Of a stretch of 64,000 nucleotides of DNA, positions 40,051-47,658 are shown one piece after another. The notes below the pieces were generated by a model. It had not been told where the DNA came from. It saw only the letters and a program-made list of their open reading frames with translations, and searched no databases. Source of the DNA: Streptomyces sp. NRRL S-646 (lineage in GTDB: Bacteria; Actinomycetota; Actinomycetes; Streptomycetales; Streptomycetaceae); the NCBI RefSeq assembly GCF_000720765.1, contig NZ_JODC01000023.1, positions 49,399 to 113,398 on the forward strand. Reading direction: 5' to 3'. Made by a program: the position numbers and the translations under genes. Position 1 is the stretch's first letter. Every line of letters begins with the position of its first letter.

Positions 40051-41361
40051 TCACTCGGTGGGGGTCGTTTCCTCTCTTATGATCTGCTGGGCCACCTTGA
40101 ACGCGCTGTTCGCCGCCGGCAGGCCGCAGTAGACGGCCGTCTGCATCAGTACTTCCTTGATCTCGCTCGGCGTGAGGCCGTTGCGCAGGGCGGCGCGGGT
40201 GTGGAAGGCGAGTTCCTCCAGGTGGCCGCCCGCGACCAGGGTGGCCAGCGTCACGCAGCTGCGGGCACGCCGGTCGAGACCGGGACGGTCCCAGATCTCA
40301 CCCCACGCATACCGGGTGATGAACTCCTGGAAGTCCCCGGAGAACTCGTCCGCCTGCGCCAGCGCGCGGTCGACGTGCGCGTCGCCGAGCACCTCGCGGC
40401 GCACCTTGAGGCCCGCGTCGTAGGGGTCGGGACGTCCGTTCACCGGTGGGGGTACGACGGCGGCCGGGGCTATCTCGGCGATCGGCGCGGGCTGATGAGG
40501 CTGCGGGGACGGTGCGATCACGGGCTTGACGGGGGCGGCCGGGATGGCGATCTGGCCCGTGGACGACTCGACGTAGCCGGGCTGCCAGGCGGTGGAGAAG
40601 TGCCGGACCAGTAGGTCGGTGACGGCGGCGGGCTGCTCCACCGGCACCAGGTGGGAGGCCCCGGGGACGACGGCCAGGCGCGCGTCGGGTATGCCGGCGA
40701 CCAGGGTGCGGGCCTCGGCGGGGCCGGTGACCTTGTCCTCCGAGCCGACGAGCACGAGGGTGGGCACGCCGACGCGGCCGAGTTCGGGCCGTACGTCGAA
40801 GGCGGCCAGGGCCTCGCAGGCGGCGATGTAGCAGCCGGGGTCGGTGGTGCGGACCATCTGCACGGCCCAGTCGGTGATCGCGGGCTGCGCGGCGGCGAAC
40901 CCGCCGGTGAACCAGCGGTCGGGCGAGGTACGGGCTATCGGGTCGAGCCCGTTCGTGCGGACTATCACCCCGCGCTGCCGGAACTCGTCGGCCGTGCCGA
41001 AGCGGGGCGAGGCGGCGATCACCGCGAGCGAGGCGAGCCGCTCGGGGTGGCGCAGGGCCAGCTCGAGACCGATCGCACCGCCGAGTGCACAGCCCGCGTA
41101 GCCGAAGCGCTGCACGCCGAGCGCGTCGAGCGTGGCCAGCAGCCGGGAGGCGAGTTCGCCCACGGAACCCACCGGGTGGGCGGGCGCGCCGCCGTGCCCC
41201 GGCAGGTCGAAGCGGAAGACGCGCCACTGCTTCGCCAGCTCGGGCACCTGGCGGTCCCACATGTGCCATGTGGTACCCAGTGAGGGACCGAGGATCAGGA
41301 CAGGAGCGTCTTCTGGCCCGTCAAAGCGGTATTGCAGGGTGTTCATCGGTGGCTCACTCAC
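40051..41361 (-). CDS. pcaL: fused 3-oxoadipate enol-lactonase / 4-carboxymuconolactone decarboxylase (PcaL-like)
   Basis: Two domains in 436 residues. The N-terminal alpha/beta-hydrolase (about 1-260) has GPSLGTTW, HGGAPAHP, acid in GSEDKVTG and His in GASHLVP. A Pro/Ala linker follows, then a carboxymuconolactone decarboxylase domain (YAWGEIWDRPGLDRRARSCV, GGHLEELAFH). The pair catalyses consecutive steps of protocatechuate breakdown. Unusually, the nucleophile elbow reads GYAGCALGG: Cys91 stands where Ser is expected. GTG 41361 chosen because GAGAGG precedes it. No other pca genes are nearby. Confidence 0.85.
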   Translation of the reverse strand: MSEPPMNTLQYRFDGPEDAPVLILGPSLGTTWHMWDRQVPELAKQWRVFRFDLPGHGGAPAHPVGSVGELASRLLATLDALGVQRFGYAGCALGGAIGLELALRHPERLASLAVIAASPRFGTADEFRQRGVIVRTNGLDPIARTSPDRWFTGGFAAAQPAITDWAVQMVRTTDPGCYIAACEALAAFDVRPELGRVGVPTLVLVGSEDKVTGPAEARTLVAGIPDARLAVVPGASHLVPVEQPAAVTDLLVRHFSTAWQPGYVESSTGQIAIPAAPVKPVIAPSPQPHQPAPIAEIAPAAVVPPPVNGRPDPYDAGLKVRREVLGDAHVDRALAQADEFSGDFQEFITRYAWGEIWDRPGLDRRARSCVTLATLVAGGHLEELAFHTRAALRNGLTPSEIKEVLMQTAVYCGLPAANSAFKVAQQIIREETTPTE

Positions 41362-41621
41362 CCGCCCGAGCCTCTCATCTGTCACGAGATGTCACATCGC
41401 CGGGGTGGACGTAGCGGGCCTTGCCCCGCTCCGGCACCGCCGGACCTGCTCACGAGAGCCCAGGTATACGTTCTCCGGCATGTACTCGTGCCAGTGTCGG
41501 CAGTGGGCCCTCCGGGCACGCACCCTCCTTCAGTCGCCGCGAGCAACGCATTTCTCGTTGATCACAGCCTCCAGCGGTTCGCGTTGCAGCAGCAAGTGTG
41601 GTGGCACGGAGGAGGCTCGGC

Positions 41622-41816
41622 GTGAATCGCCTAGAAATCTTCGGGAATCCCACCCAACAGCAGCTTGGAACACCAAACGGTGAACGCTTGGTAGAAGCCT
41701 TGGCCGTAGCCGGATGCTCTCCGTACAGCCGCTGGTCCAAAACCAGCAAGCGGACCCTCGAATCCACGTCGCCCCAATCCTGCTGGCCATACGGCTCGCA
41801 GTCGCTCGGCCGCTAG
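41622..41816 (+). CDS. small open frame ending at the IS target site, uncertain
   Basis: A GTG at 41622 follows GGAGGAGG and opens a 64-codon frame whose TAG lies within the CTAG abutting the IS left end. Codon use is unlike a normal Streptomyces gene (many A/T third positions), and no family is recognised. On the other strand a different frame ending about 41635 also looks protein-like (GFYQAFTVWCSKLLLGG). The 41362-41812 stretch is probably a scrambled remnant; I see no certain gene in it. Confidence 0.25.
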   Translation: MNRLEIFGNPTQQQLGTPNGERLVEALAVAGCSPYSRWSKTSKRTLESTSPQSCWPYGSQSLGR

Positions 41817-41863
41817 GGCCTGTCCGGCGGATCATGTGACCGTTGCGGGTTTGACTCGTTGGC

Positions 41864-42750
41864 ATGTCCATGGGTCGGGGAGATCTAACGAACGAGGAAT
41901 GGGCCCGGCTGAGGCCGCATCTGCCGAAGTCCGGTAAGCGGGGAGGCCGTTGGGCGAGCCATCGCAGGGTGATCAACGGGATCTTGTACCGGATCCGCAC
42001 AGGAGTGCCCTGGCGGGATCTGCCTGCACGTTTCGGCAAGTGGAAGACCGCATACGAGCGGCACCGACGCTGGTCGGCAGACGGCACATGGGACAGGCTC
42101 TTCGCGGCCGTCCTGGCCGACGCCGATGCAGAGGACCGCATCGACTGGTCGATGGTGAGCGTGGACTCCACCTCCTGCCGGGCCCACCAGCACGCCGCCG
42201 GGGCCCGCAGGAGACGCCCACGAGTACCGGGAAAAGAACGACGCCCCGGCAGCACCGCCCCGACGAGGGACTCGGACGCTCCCGGGGCGGCCTTACCTGC
42301 AAGATCCACCTCGCCGGTGAAGGCGGACGTCGCCCGCTGGCCTTGCTGATCACGCCGGGCCAGTGGGGCGACGCCCCGCAGCTCATCCCCGTAATGGAAC
42401 GCATCCGAGTTGCCCGTCTCGATGGTGGGCGCCCGCGCACCCGGCCGGCCCATCTCGGCGGCGACAAGGCGTATTCCTCCCGCCGCAACCGCCACTACCT
42501 GCGGCGACGCCAAATCAAGCACACCATCCCCGAACCGAAGAGTCAGCGGGCCAACCGCCAGCGCCGGGGCAGCAGGGGCGGCCGGCCCACCGGCTTCGAC
42601 AAGACGAGCTACAAGAGGAGGAACGAAGTCGAGCGAACGATCAATGCCCTCAAGAACTCCCGGGCTGTCGCCACGAGGTTCGACAAGCCTGCCTACGTCT
42701 TCCACGGCACCGTCACCGTCGCTTCGATCAGACTCTGGCTCCGCTTGTGA
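41864..42750 (+). CDS. IS5-family DDE transposase made by -1 frameshifting
   Basis: The first frame (from ATG 41864, DLTNEEWARLRPHLP) carries the HTH region and the first catalytic Asp (SVDSTSC). The second frame, -1 relative, carries LTCKIHLAGEGG, the second Asp (GGDKAYSS) and the Glu (RRNEVERTINALK). The slip site GGGAAAA at 42229-42235 joins them into about 295 residues. All three DDE residues are present, so the element may be active. Frame one alone ends at 42349. Confidence 0.88.
42229..42235 (+). other. -1 ribosomal frameshift heptamer
   Basis: GGGAAAA read as G-GGA-AAA in the first transposase frame is a canonical X-XXY-YYZ slippery heptamer. After slipping back one base, the codons are GGG-AAA-AGA and continue in the second frame. 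It lies where protein similarity passes from one frame to the other. Confidence 0.75.
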
Positions 42751-42764
42751 CCAGCTGAAGGGAG

Positions 42765-43280
42765 CTAGACGCCGGTCCGTCCGTCGACGAGCTCTCGCAC
42801 GATGTCGAGATGCCCGTTGTGTCGGGAGATCTCTTCGATGAGGTGGAGGATTACCCAACGGAGGTCCACGTGGCGACCGTCACTGATGGGACGCTTGGCC
42901 CTTGCGTTCAAGTCGTGGTCGGACAGCAGGCGACGGTAGCGGTCGCTCTGCTCTTCGTATGCGGCGAGAAGCTGGGGCAACGGGATGTCGACAGCTGTCC
43001 GCATCTCGGGGTCGGGGTCGTCGTCACTCGCCTGCGTGAGCGGACCCGCTGGTTCCTCCCCCAGGAACATCACTTGGACCCAGTGGTACTCGACCCACCG
43101 CAGATGGCTGATCAGCCCACACAGGGTCATCAGCGGTGAGTTTGGAAGCGGGGCCCTGCGGGCGTCTTCCACAGACACGCCCTCGCACTTGGCTCGCGCC
43201 GTGTCACGAGCGTAGTCCAGGAAGGTGATCAGCTGCGTGCGCTCGTCCCAGGTGGGAGGCGTATCGGTTCGTTGCGTCAT
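42765..43280 (-). CDS. DinB/DUF664-family protein, IS passenger
   Basis: A 171-residue four-helix protein with spaced His residues for a metal site: ISHLRWVEYHW in the first half and HLIEEISRHNGHLDIVREL at the C-terminus. It belongs to the DinB/DUF664 group, which includes an uncharacterised ~19-kDa protein of the S. coelicolor minicircle. Start ATG 43280 preceded by GGGAGA. It lies wholly between the inverted repeats of the IS5 element, on the opposite strand to the transposase. Possible role: thiol-dependent detoxification by analogy (inference). Confidence 0.85.
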   Translation of the reverse strand: MTQRTDTPPTWDERTQLITFLDYARDTARAKCEGVSVEDARRAPLPNSPLMTLCGLISHLRWVEYHWVQVMFLGEEPAGPLTQASDDDPDPEMRTAVDIPLPQLLAAYEEQSDRYRRLLSDHDLNARAKRPISDGRHVDLRWVILHLIEEISRHNGHLDIVRELVDGRTGV

Positions 43281-43397
43281 CGCGGGGAGTCTCCCGCAGG
43301 TCGTAGGGGCGCGCGAGTGATTAATGAACACCACCCCGTCGAGTACTGCCTCATCCACCCTGGGCACGTCGGCCCGGCAAGATCCGCCGGACAGGCT

Positions 43398-43571
43398 CTA
43401 GTCCCTGACGGGCCCAGCCAGTTCCTCCTCACCTACACCGCCGAGCCCCACTCACCCTCGCAGGACGCCCGGAACCTGCTGGCCAGCTGGGCTGCGACCG
43501 ACGACGGCATTGAGCGATCCGCACCGGCCAACGACTCCCAGCCTGTCGACTCGGGCGAGACACCGGACTGA
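43398..43571 (+). pseudogene. C-terminal fragment of an XRE/MmyB-type regulator
   Basis: Directly right of the IS, the frame LVPDGPSQFLLTYTAEP then SPSQDARNLLASWAA matches the C-terminal strand-helix of MmyB-like ligand-binding domains of XRE regulators. The HTH and most of the ligand domain are missing. The DNA left of the IS does not supply them, so insertion was accompanied by loss or rearrangement. Confidence 0.6.
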
Positions 43572-43629
43572 ACGACGGGCCACGCGAGGCGACATGCCCG
43601 CCCGCGAACACGACAACTGACCACCCGGT

Positions 43630-43878
43630 CGCCCGCCCCGACCATTCATACGCGGCCCACTCCTCCGCGGGCACCTTCACCTGCTGGGCGACGTACGACA
43701 CCGCCGGCACCGGGATCTCCCCGGCGTCCTCCGGGAACCGGGCCTCCACCTCGAAGAACTTCAGCAGCAGCGCGAACCCCAACCGGTTCGCCCCCGACTT
43801 GTTCCGCAGTCGCTCCTGGTCCTCCTCCAGCAGCGTCCAGACCTCGATCAGGTCCTCCGGCTCCCACTCCTGCCGCAC
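43630..43878 (-). pseudogene. N-terminal fragment of a Tn3-family transposase
   Basis: From GTG 43878 (AAGGAG upstream) about 83 residues match the N-terminal domain of Tn3-type transposases: EWEPEDLIEVWTLLEEDQER, NKSGANRLGFALLLKFFE, VAQQVKVPAEEWAAY. Similarity stops near 43630 and the remaining ~900 residues are absent. It is cut off against the MmyB fragment on the other strand. Confidence 0.75.
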
Positions 43879-44026
43879 CCCGGGCTCCTTCCGGTCGTCA
43901 TGACCGGACCAAACTCGCCGAGCAGGTCCCTCGATGAGCCCAGAAGATCCAAACTCTGACAAGCAGACCCCGGATCCGCTACAGAGAGCTACTTGTCACT
44001 TCGTAGCAGCTTCGGGAGTACAGGGC

Positions 44027-45010
44027 CTATGGGAGGATGTTGAGCAGGATGCGGCCGTGGCCACCGCGGGCGTCGACGTGGTCGTGGGCCTTGGCGATGT
44101 CGTCCAGCGGGTGACGGTCGCCGACGGCGACGGTGAGGGCGCCGGCGGCGGCTGCGGAGGTGAGGTCGCGGGCGGCCTGGCGCTTGGCCTCGGCGGGGAA
44201 GTCGTCGCTGCCGAGCAGCCGCAGGGTGACGTTGTTGAACAGCAGCGGCCAGAAGGGGATCTCCGTGCGGTCCGTGCGGGTGGCGTAGGCGGCGATGACG
44301 GCGTCGTTGGCGGCGACGGCGTTGTCGAGATCGGCGTTGTCGGACAGCGCGACCTCGACGATCCGGTCGACGCCCCGCGGCGCGTACGAGCGGATGGCAG
44401 CGGCGGGGTCGCCGGTGTCCAGGGCGACGGCGTGGGAGACGACGGCCGCGTCGACGCGGTTGAGGTCGGCGGTTCGGCGGACGGTCGCGATCACAGTGGC
44501 GCCGGCCCAGTGGGCGAGCTGGGCGGCCAGGGAGCCGACACCGCCGAGAACTCCGTGGACCAGGACCAGTTGGCCTTCGACCGGGCCGTCGGCGAAGACG
44601 GTGCGGTGGGCGGTGATGCCGGGGATGCCGAGGCTCGCCCCCAGCTCATCACTCAGATGATCTGGCAGAGGTACGGCTTGGTGGTCAGGTACGACGGTGT
44701 ACTGGGCGGCGGTGCCGAAGGGGCGGTAGGACTGGGCGCCGTATACCCAGACCCGTTGTCCGACGCGGCGGGCGTCGACTTGGGCGCCCACGGCGTCGAT
44801 GACTCCGGCGCCGTCGCTGTGCGGGATCACCCGCGGGAAGGGCATGGACGAGCCGAGCCAGCCGCGCCGTTTCTTGGTGTCGCCGGGGTTGACGCCCGAG
44901 ACGGTGACGCGGACGCGGACCTCGCCGGGGCCGGGGACGGGATCAGGGAGTTCACCGACGTGCAGGACATCGGCGGCGGGGCCCTGGTCGTCGTACCAGG
45001 AAGCAAGCAT
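44027..45010 (-). CDS. zinc-independent MDR-family quinone oxidoreductase
   Basis: NADPH-dependent MDR enzyme of 327 residues. The N-terminal GroES-like part has GVNPGDTKKR and IPHSDGAGVI. The nucleotide-binding loop is VHGVLGGVGSLAAQLA, and no structural zinc Cys cluster is present, so it is of the quinone oxidoreductase type. It starts 20 nt after the PadR stop on the same strand, forming a two-gene operon that PadR probably controls. It likely reduces electrophilic quinones or enones. Confidence 0.9.
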   Translation of the reverse strand: MLASWYDDQGPAADVLHVGELPDPVPGPGEVRVRVTVSGVNPGDTKKRRGWLGSSMPFPRVIPHSDGAGVIDAVGAQVDARRVGQRVWVYGAQSYRPFGTAAQYTVVPDHQAVPLPDHLSDELGASLGIPGITAHRTVFADGPVEGQLVLVHGVLGGVGSLAAQLAHWAGATVIATVRRTADLNRVDAAVVSHAVALDTGDPAAAIRSYAPRGVDRIVEVALSDNADLDNAVAANDAVIAAYATRTDRTEIPFWPLLFNNVTLRLLGSDDFPAEAKRQAARDLTSAAAAGALTVAVGDRHPLDDIAKAHDHVDARGGHGRILLNILP

Positions 45011-45030
45011 GGGGGTACCTCCGTGGACAG

Positions 45031-45609
45031 TCAGCTCGCGGGAGCAGCGGGCGCATGCGGATCGCTGTCGGTGTATCCGGCGTCGAATACGGGCGGTTCC
45101 TCCCCGAGGGTCTCGCGCAGCCAGGTCCGTTCGGCGCGGCTGGTGGCGCGGGCGGTGAGCAGCATGCCCCGCCGGTAGGGGTCGGCGATCTCCTCGGCAC
45201 GCAGGGGCCGCTCGTTGTCGTAGAAGAAACTCGCCGGTTCTTCCAGGAACTCCAGCCGTCTGCGCAGCACCGCGTGCTGTTCGGCCACGTCGGGCAGGCG
45301 GGAGAGGAAGGCCAGGACGACGTAGAACCGGGTGAAGTCGGTGATCTCGTGGTCGGCGGGCTTGCGCAGGCGCTGAAGCATTTCGGCCCGCCCGGCCGCA
45401 GTCAGGCTGAGCACGTACCGGGCCGCCCCCGCGGCCGGGTCGGCGCGCCGCTCGATCAAACCCGCCCTGGTCAGGCGATTGATCGCCGGATACAGGCTGC
45501 CGTCACTGACCGGCCGCGTATAGCCGGTCAGCTGTGAGACGCGGCGGCGCAGCTCGTGTCCAGGCAGGGGTCCCTCGGCGAGGAAGCCGAGTATCGCGAG
45601 TTCCAGCAT
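45031..45609 (-). CDS. PadR-family transcriptional regulator
   Basis: The 192-residue regulator has a winged-helix N-terminus (LELAILGFLAEGPLPGHEL, then SDGSLYPAINRLTRAGLIE) and a longer C-terminal helical dimerisation domain (PADHEITDFTRFYVVLAFL), as in subfamily 1. PadR proteins repress detoxification genes until a phenolic or drug ligand binds. The strong double palindrome 20 nt upstream is the presumed operator; the divergent SnoaL-like gene and the downstream oxidoreductase would be its targets. Confidence 0.9.
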   Translation of the reverse strand: MLELAILGFLAEGPLPGHELRRRVSQLTGYTRPVSDGSLYPAINRLTRAGLIERRADPAAGAARYVLSLTAAGRAEMLQRLRKPADHEITDFTRFYVVLAFLSRLPDVAEQHAVLRRRLEFLEEPASFFYDNERPLRAEEIADPYRRGMLLTARATSRAERTWLRETLGEEPPVFDAGYTDSDPHAPAAPAS

Positions 45610-45628
45610 GAGCCCATCTTCGCACGTG

Positions 45629-45662
45629 AACATCGAATCGATGTAAACATCGATTCGATGTT
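45629..45662. promoter_or_regulatory. double palindromic PadR operator
   Basis: Two perfect 15-bp palindromes, ACATCGAATCGATGT (45630-45644) and ACATCGATTCGATGT (45647-45661), are separated by AA. The whole 34-bp block is itself symmetric except for the central AA. Each half fits the PadR ATGT...ACAT style. It sits between the divergent PadR and SnoaL-like genes. Confidence 0.75.
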
Positions 45663-45708
45663 ACGCTCACTGGTACCCGTCCAAACGTCTCTGGAGAGGC
45701 ACAGCAAG

Positions 45709-46128
45709 ATGTCATCGCAGTCCACCGCGTCAGTGATGAACCGTTTCGTCGAGTTCATCAACACGGGCAACGAGGATCTCGCCCGCGAGGTCATTTCTCC
45801 GGACGCGGTGTTCCACGCGCCAAGCCACCCGGAACCACTGCGAGGGCCCGATGGGTACATGGAAGTCATCGGGATGATGCGCAGTGCCTTCCCCGACGTC
45901 CAGTGGACGCTGAAGGAGACAGTCACCGAAGGCGACACCGTGGCCGCGCGGTTCACCATGCGGGGAACCCACGACGGTGAATTCTTCGGGATCCCGGCGA
46001 GCGGCAACAAGATCTCGGTGCAGGCCATGAACTTCTACTACCTGGCCGACGGCCGGATCGTCGGCGAACGGGGCCAGCCCGATCTCCTCGGGGTGATGCA
46101 GCAGATCGGTGCCGTACCGGCGCCGTGA
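45709..46128 (+). CDS. SnoaL-like ester cyclase/NTF2-fold protein
   Basis: Small alpha+beta-barrel protein of 139 residues with the SnoaL layout: helix MNRFVEFINTGNEDLAREVI, SPDAVFHAP, then MEVIGMMRSAFPDVQWTLKE and FTMRGTHDGEFFGIPASG. This matches the short ester-cyclase group rather than true polyketide cyclases; no polyketide genes are nearby. GGAGAGG precedes the ATG. It is divergent from PadR and shares its operator, so it probably belongs to the same induced response. Confidence 0.85.
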   Translation: MSSQSTASVMNRFVEFINTGNEDLAREVISPDAVFHAPSHPEPLRGPDGYMEVIGMMRSAFPDVQWTLKETVTEGDTVAARFTMRGTHDGEFFGIPASGNKISVQAMNFYYLADGRIVGERGQPDLLGVMQQIGAVPAP

Positions 46129-46772
46129 ACCTCGTAGCGCCGGGTGAGCCTTCTGCCGCGCGGGATTGCCGCTGTCGGGAGGGGGCCGTACGGCGCGGTG
46201 GCAGAGGGCGAAGGCCCGCACCGGAGCGCGGGCGGCCGGCGCGGGTTCACCGCAAGAGGCCGGTCTTCTTCTTGCTCCGGCGTCTTCGCGCAGACAGCGC
46301 CCGTTCGGCGAGAGCTTTACACCGTGTCACCGCTGACGTGACCGAGCCGGGTACGGAACTGCTTGCTCTACGGCGAATACTGCAACCCTCGAATACCGAC
46401 AGTCCACCAGTGCCTGTACCCGGGAGACGACCCCTCGGTCCTCATCGCCCGCATCCCGCGCGCTGTCCACACCCACGGCGTCTTCTTACGGCACCCGCAC
46501 CCTTGTGTATAGGCGGTCAGTGACCGAGCTGTGTAAGCGGTACGGCAGCGCGCACGGCTTATCGCCTTGCTGGGACACGGGTTACGGTCACTCGGCGCAC
46601 TCGCGTCGGGCGGGAGGCCGACCCCGCCCGGCTCGGCCGTAACCTAGTCGAGCGTGCCGGCCTGTGCCTGCGTCCAGGTAGTCGCGGGGCCGGTCGAAGA
46701 AGGGTCCGCGGTCGATGGCGAAGCCGGTGCCGTCTTCCCGAGCCGGGCGGCCCCGAAGGAACTGCGCGGCGC
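46129..46772. other. 644-nt stretch with no confident gene
   Basis: The sequence has mixed composition with A/T-rich patches (CTTGTGTATAGG). An ATG at 46776 overlaps the stop of the next minus-strand gene (ATGA) and opens a 62-codon minus-strand frame to 46588 (SAAQFLRGRPAREDGTG). It could be a truncated gene but has no recognisable family. Nothing else convincing is seen. Confidence 0.3.
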
Positions 46773-47141
46773 TCATCGGGCTCTGGGGCGGTCGCCTATC
46801 GGCAGCTGCTCGGCGGCCAGGTCGTAGGAATCCTCGACCGCGTCGGTGATCAGCCGCTCGGTGATGCCGGGGCCCGGCCCCAGCGAGATCCAGTGGCGCT
46901 TGTCGAGGTAGCGGCCCGGGGTGATCGAGGCATGGCCGCGCTGCAGTGCCCGCGCGTGCTCGGGTTCGCACTTGATCGTGATGATCTGGTCGTCCGGGTG
47001 CTCGGTGACGATCAGGAACACCTTGCCCGCGACCTTGTACACGTCGAGTCCCGGGGTGAAGGGGTGGCCGTGGCTGACGTCGGGGAGGGACAGGGCCGTC
47101 TGGCGGGCGGTGTCCTGGAGGCGGTCACCGGCCGCGCTCAC
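46773..47141 (-). CDS. MmcQ/YjbR-family protein, copy 1
   Basis: A 122-residue protein of the YjbR/CyaY-like fold. It shows the family blocks LSLPDVSHGHPFTPGLDVYKVAGKVF-like N-terminal half (two short motifs: SLPDVSHGHPF and VYKVAGKVF) and RYLDKRHWISL in the second half. The GTG start at 47141 overlaps the stop of the second MmcQ gene (GTGA), so the pair is co-translated. The family has no settled function; DNA binding has been proposed. Confidence 0.82.
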   Translation of the reverse strand: MSAAGDRLQDTARQTALSLPDVSHGHPFTPGLDVYKVAGKVFLIVTEHPDDQIITIKCEPEHARALQRGHASITPGRYLDKRHWISLGPGPGITERLITDAVEDSYDLAAEQLPIGDRPRAR

Positions 47142-47527
47142 CGGGCCGGCCCGGTGCCGTAGGTGTGCGGGTCGACGGGCTGCTCGGCCTTGGGCAGATG
47201 GGCGACGACGAGCCGGTAGGAGTCGGTTACGAGCTCCCTGACGAGCTCCGTGTCGACGCCTTCTCCGCCCTCCACGGTGATCCAGTGCTTCTTGTTCATG
47301 TGGTAGCCGGGGGTGATGTGGCGGTACTGCTCCCGCGGGGCGTGGGCCTCTCCGGGGTCCGCCTTGAGGATCACGACGGGCCGCCCCGGCACTTCGGTCA
47401 TCAGCATGAACACCTTGCCGCGCACCTTGAAGACCTCCCAGTCGGGGCCGAAGGGGTGCTCCAGGTGAGCTCCGGGAAGTTCCTCGGCGCAGTCGGCGGC
47501 GGTCTTGTGCAGGGCCGATCCGTTCAT
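47138..47527 (-). CDS. MmcQ/YjbR-family protein, copy 2
   Basis: A 129-residue paralogue of the preceding gene: ELPGAHLEHPFGPDWEVFKV, GKVFMLMTEVPGRPVVILKA and YHMNKKHWITVEGGEGVD. It is tandem with copy 1 and coupled to it by a 4-nt overlap. The two copies are only moderately similar, so the duplication is old and they may work as a heterodimer. Divergent from the AraC-type gene with about 130 nt between. Confidence 0.85.
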   Translation of the reverse strand: MNGSALHKTAADCAEELPGAHLEHPFGPDWEVFKVRGKVFMLMTEVPGRPVVILKADPGEAHAPREQYRHITPGYHMNKKHWITVEGGEGVDTELVRELVTDSYRLVVAHLPKAEQPVDPHTYGTGPAR

Positions 47528-47658
47528 GGGGCGTTGCCTTCCTCAGGTGGTGACGGACTGTGGCATCGAAGGACGCGGAGGGTGCGCCGCGCGGGCGCGG
47601 TGGCACGTCCATCCTTCCGCCGCAGCCGAGCAGAAGGGCGGTAGGCTGCGGACACGTG

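Larger units (their letters stand above)
41813..43401 (+). mobile_element. IS5-family element (IS427-like) with DinB passenger gene
   Basis: Near-perfect 21-bp inverted repeats (41813-41833 and 43381-43401, one mismatch) share GCCTGTCCGGCGGATC and begin with CTAG at both outer ends, a plausible target duplication. Inside lie the frameshifted transposase (41864-42750) and an oppositely oriented DinB-like gene (42765-43280). No second copy of the right repeat follows the transposase directly. The element is therefore about 1.6 kb rather than the usual 0.8-0.9 kb. Confidence 0.8.

Noticed and set aside
45709..46128. SnoaL-like protein as part of a polyketide cluster
   Set aside because: No polyketide synthase or tailoring genes lie nearby; the small ester-cyclase type in a PadR module fits better.
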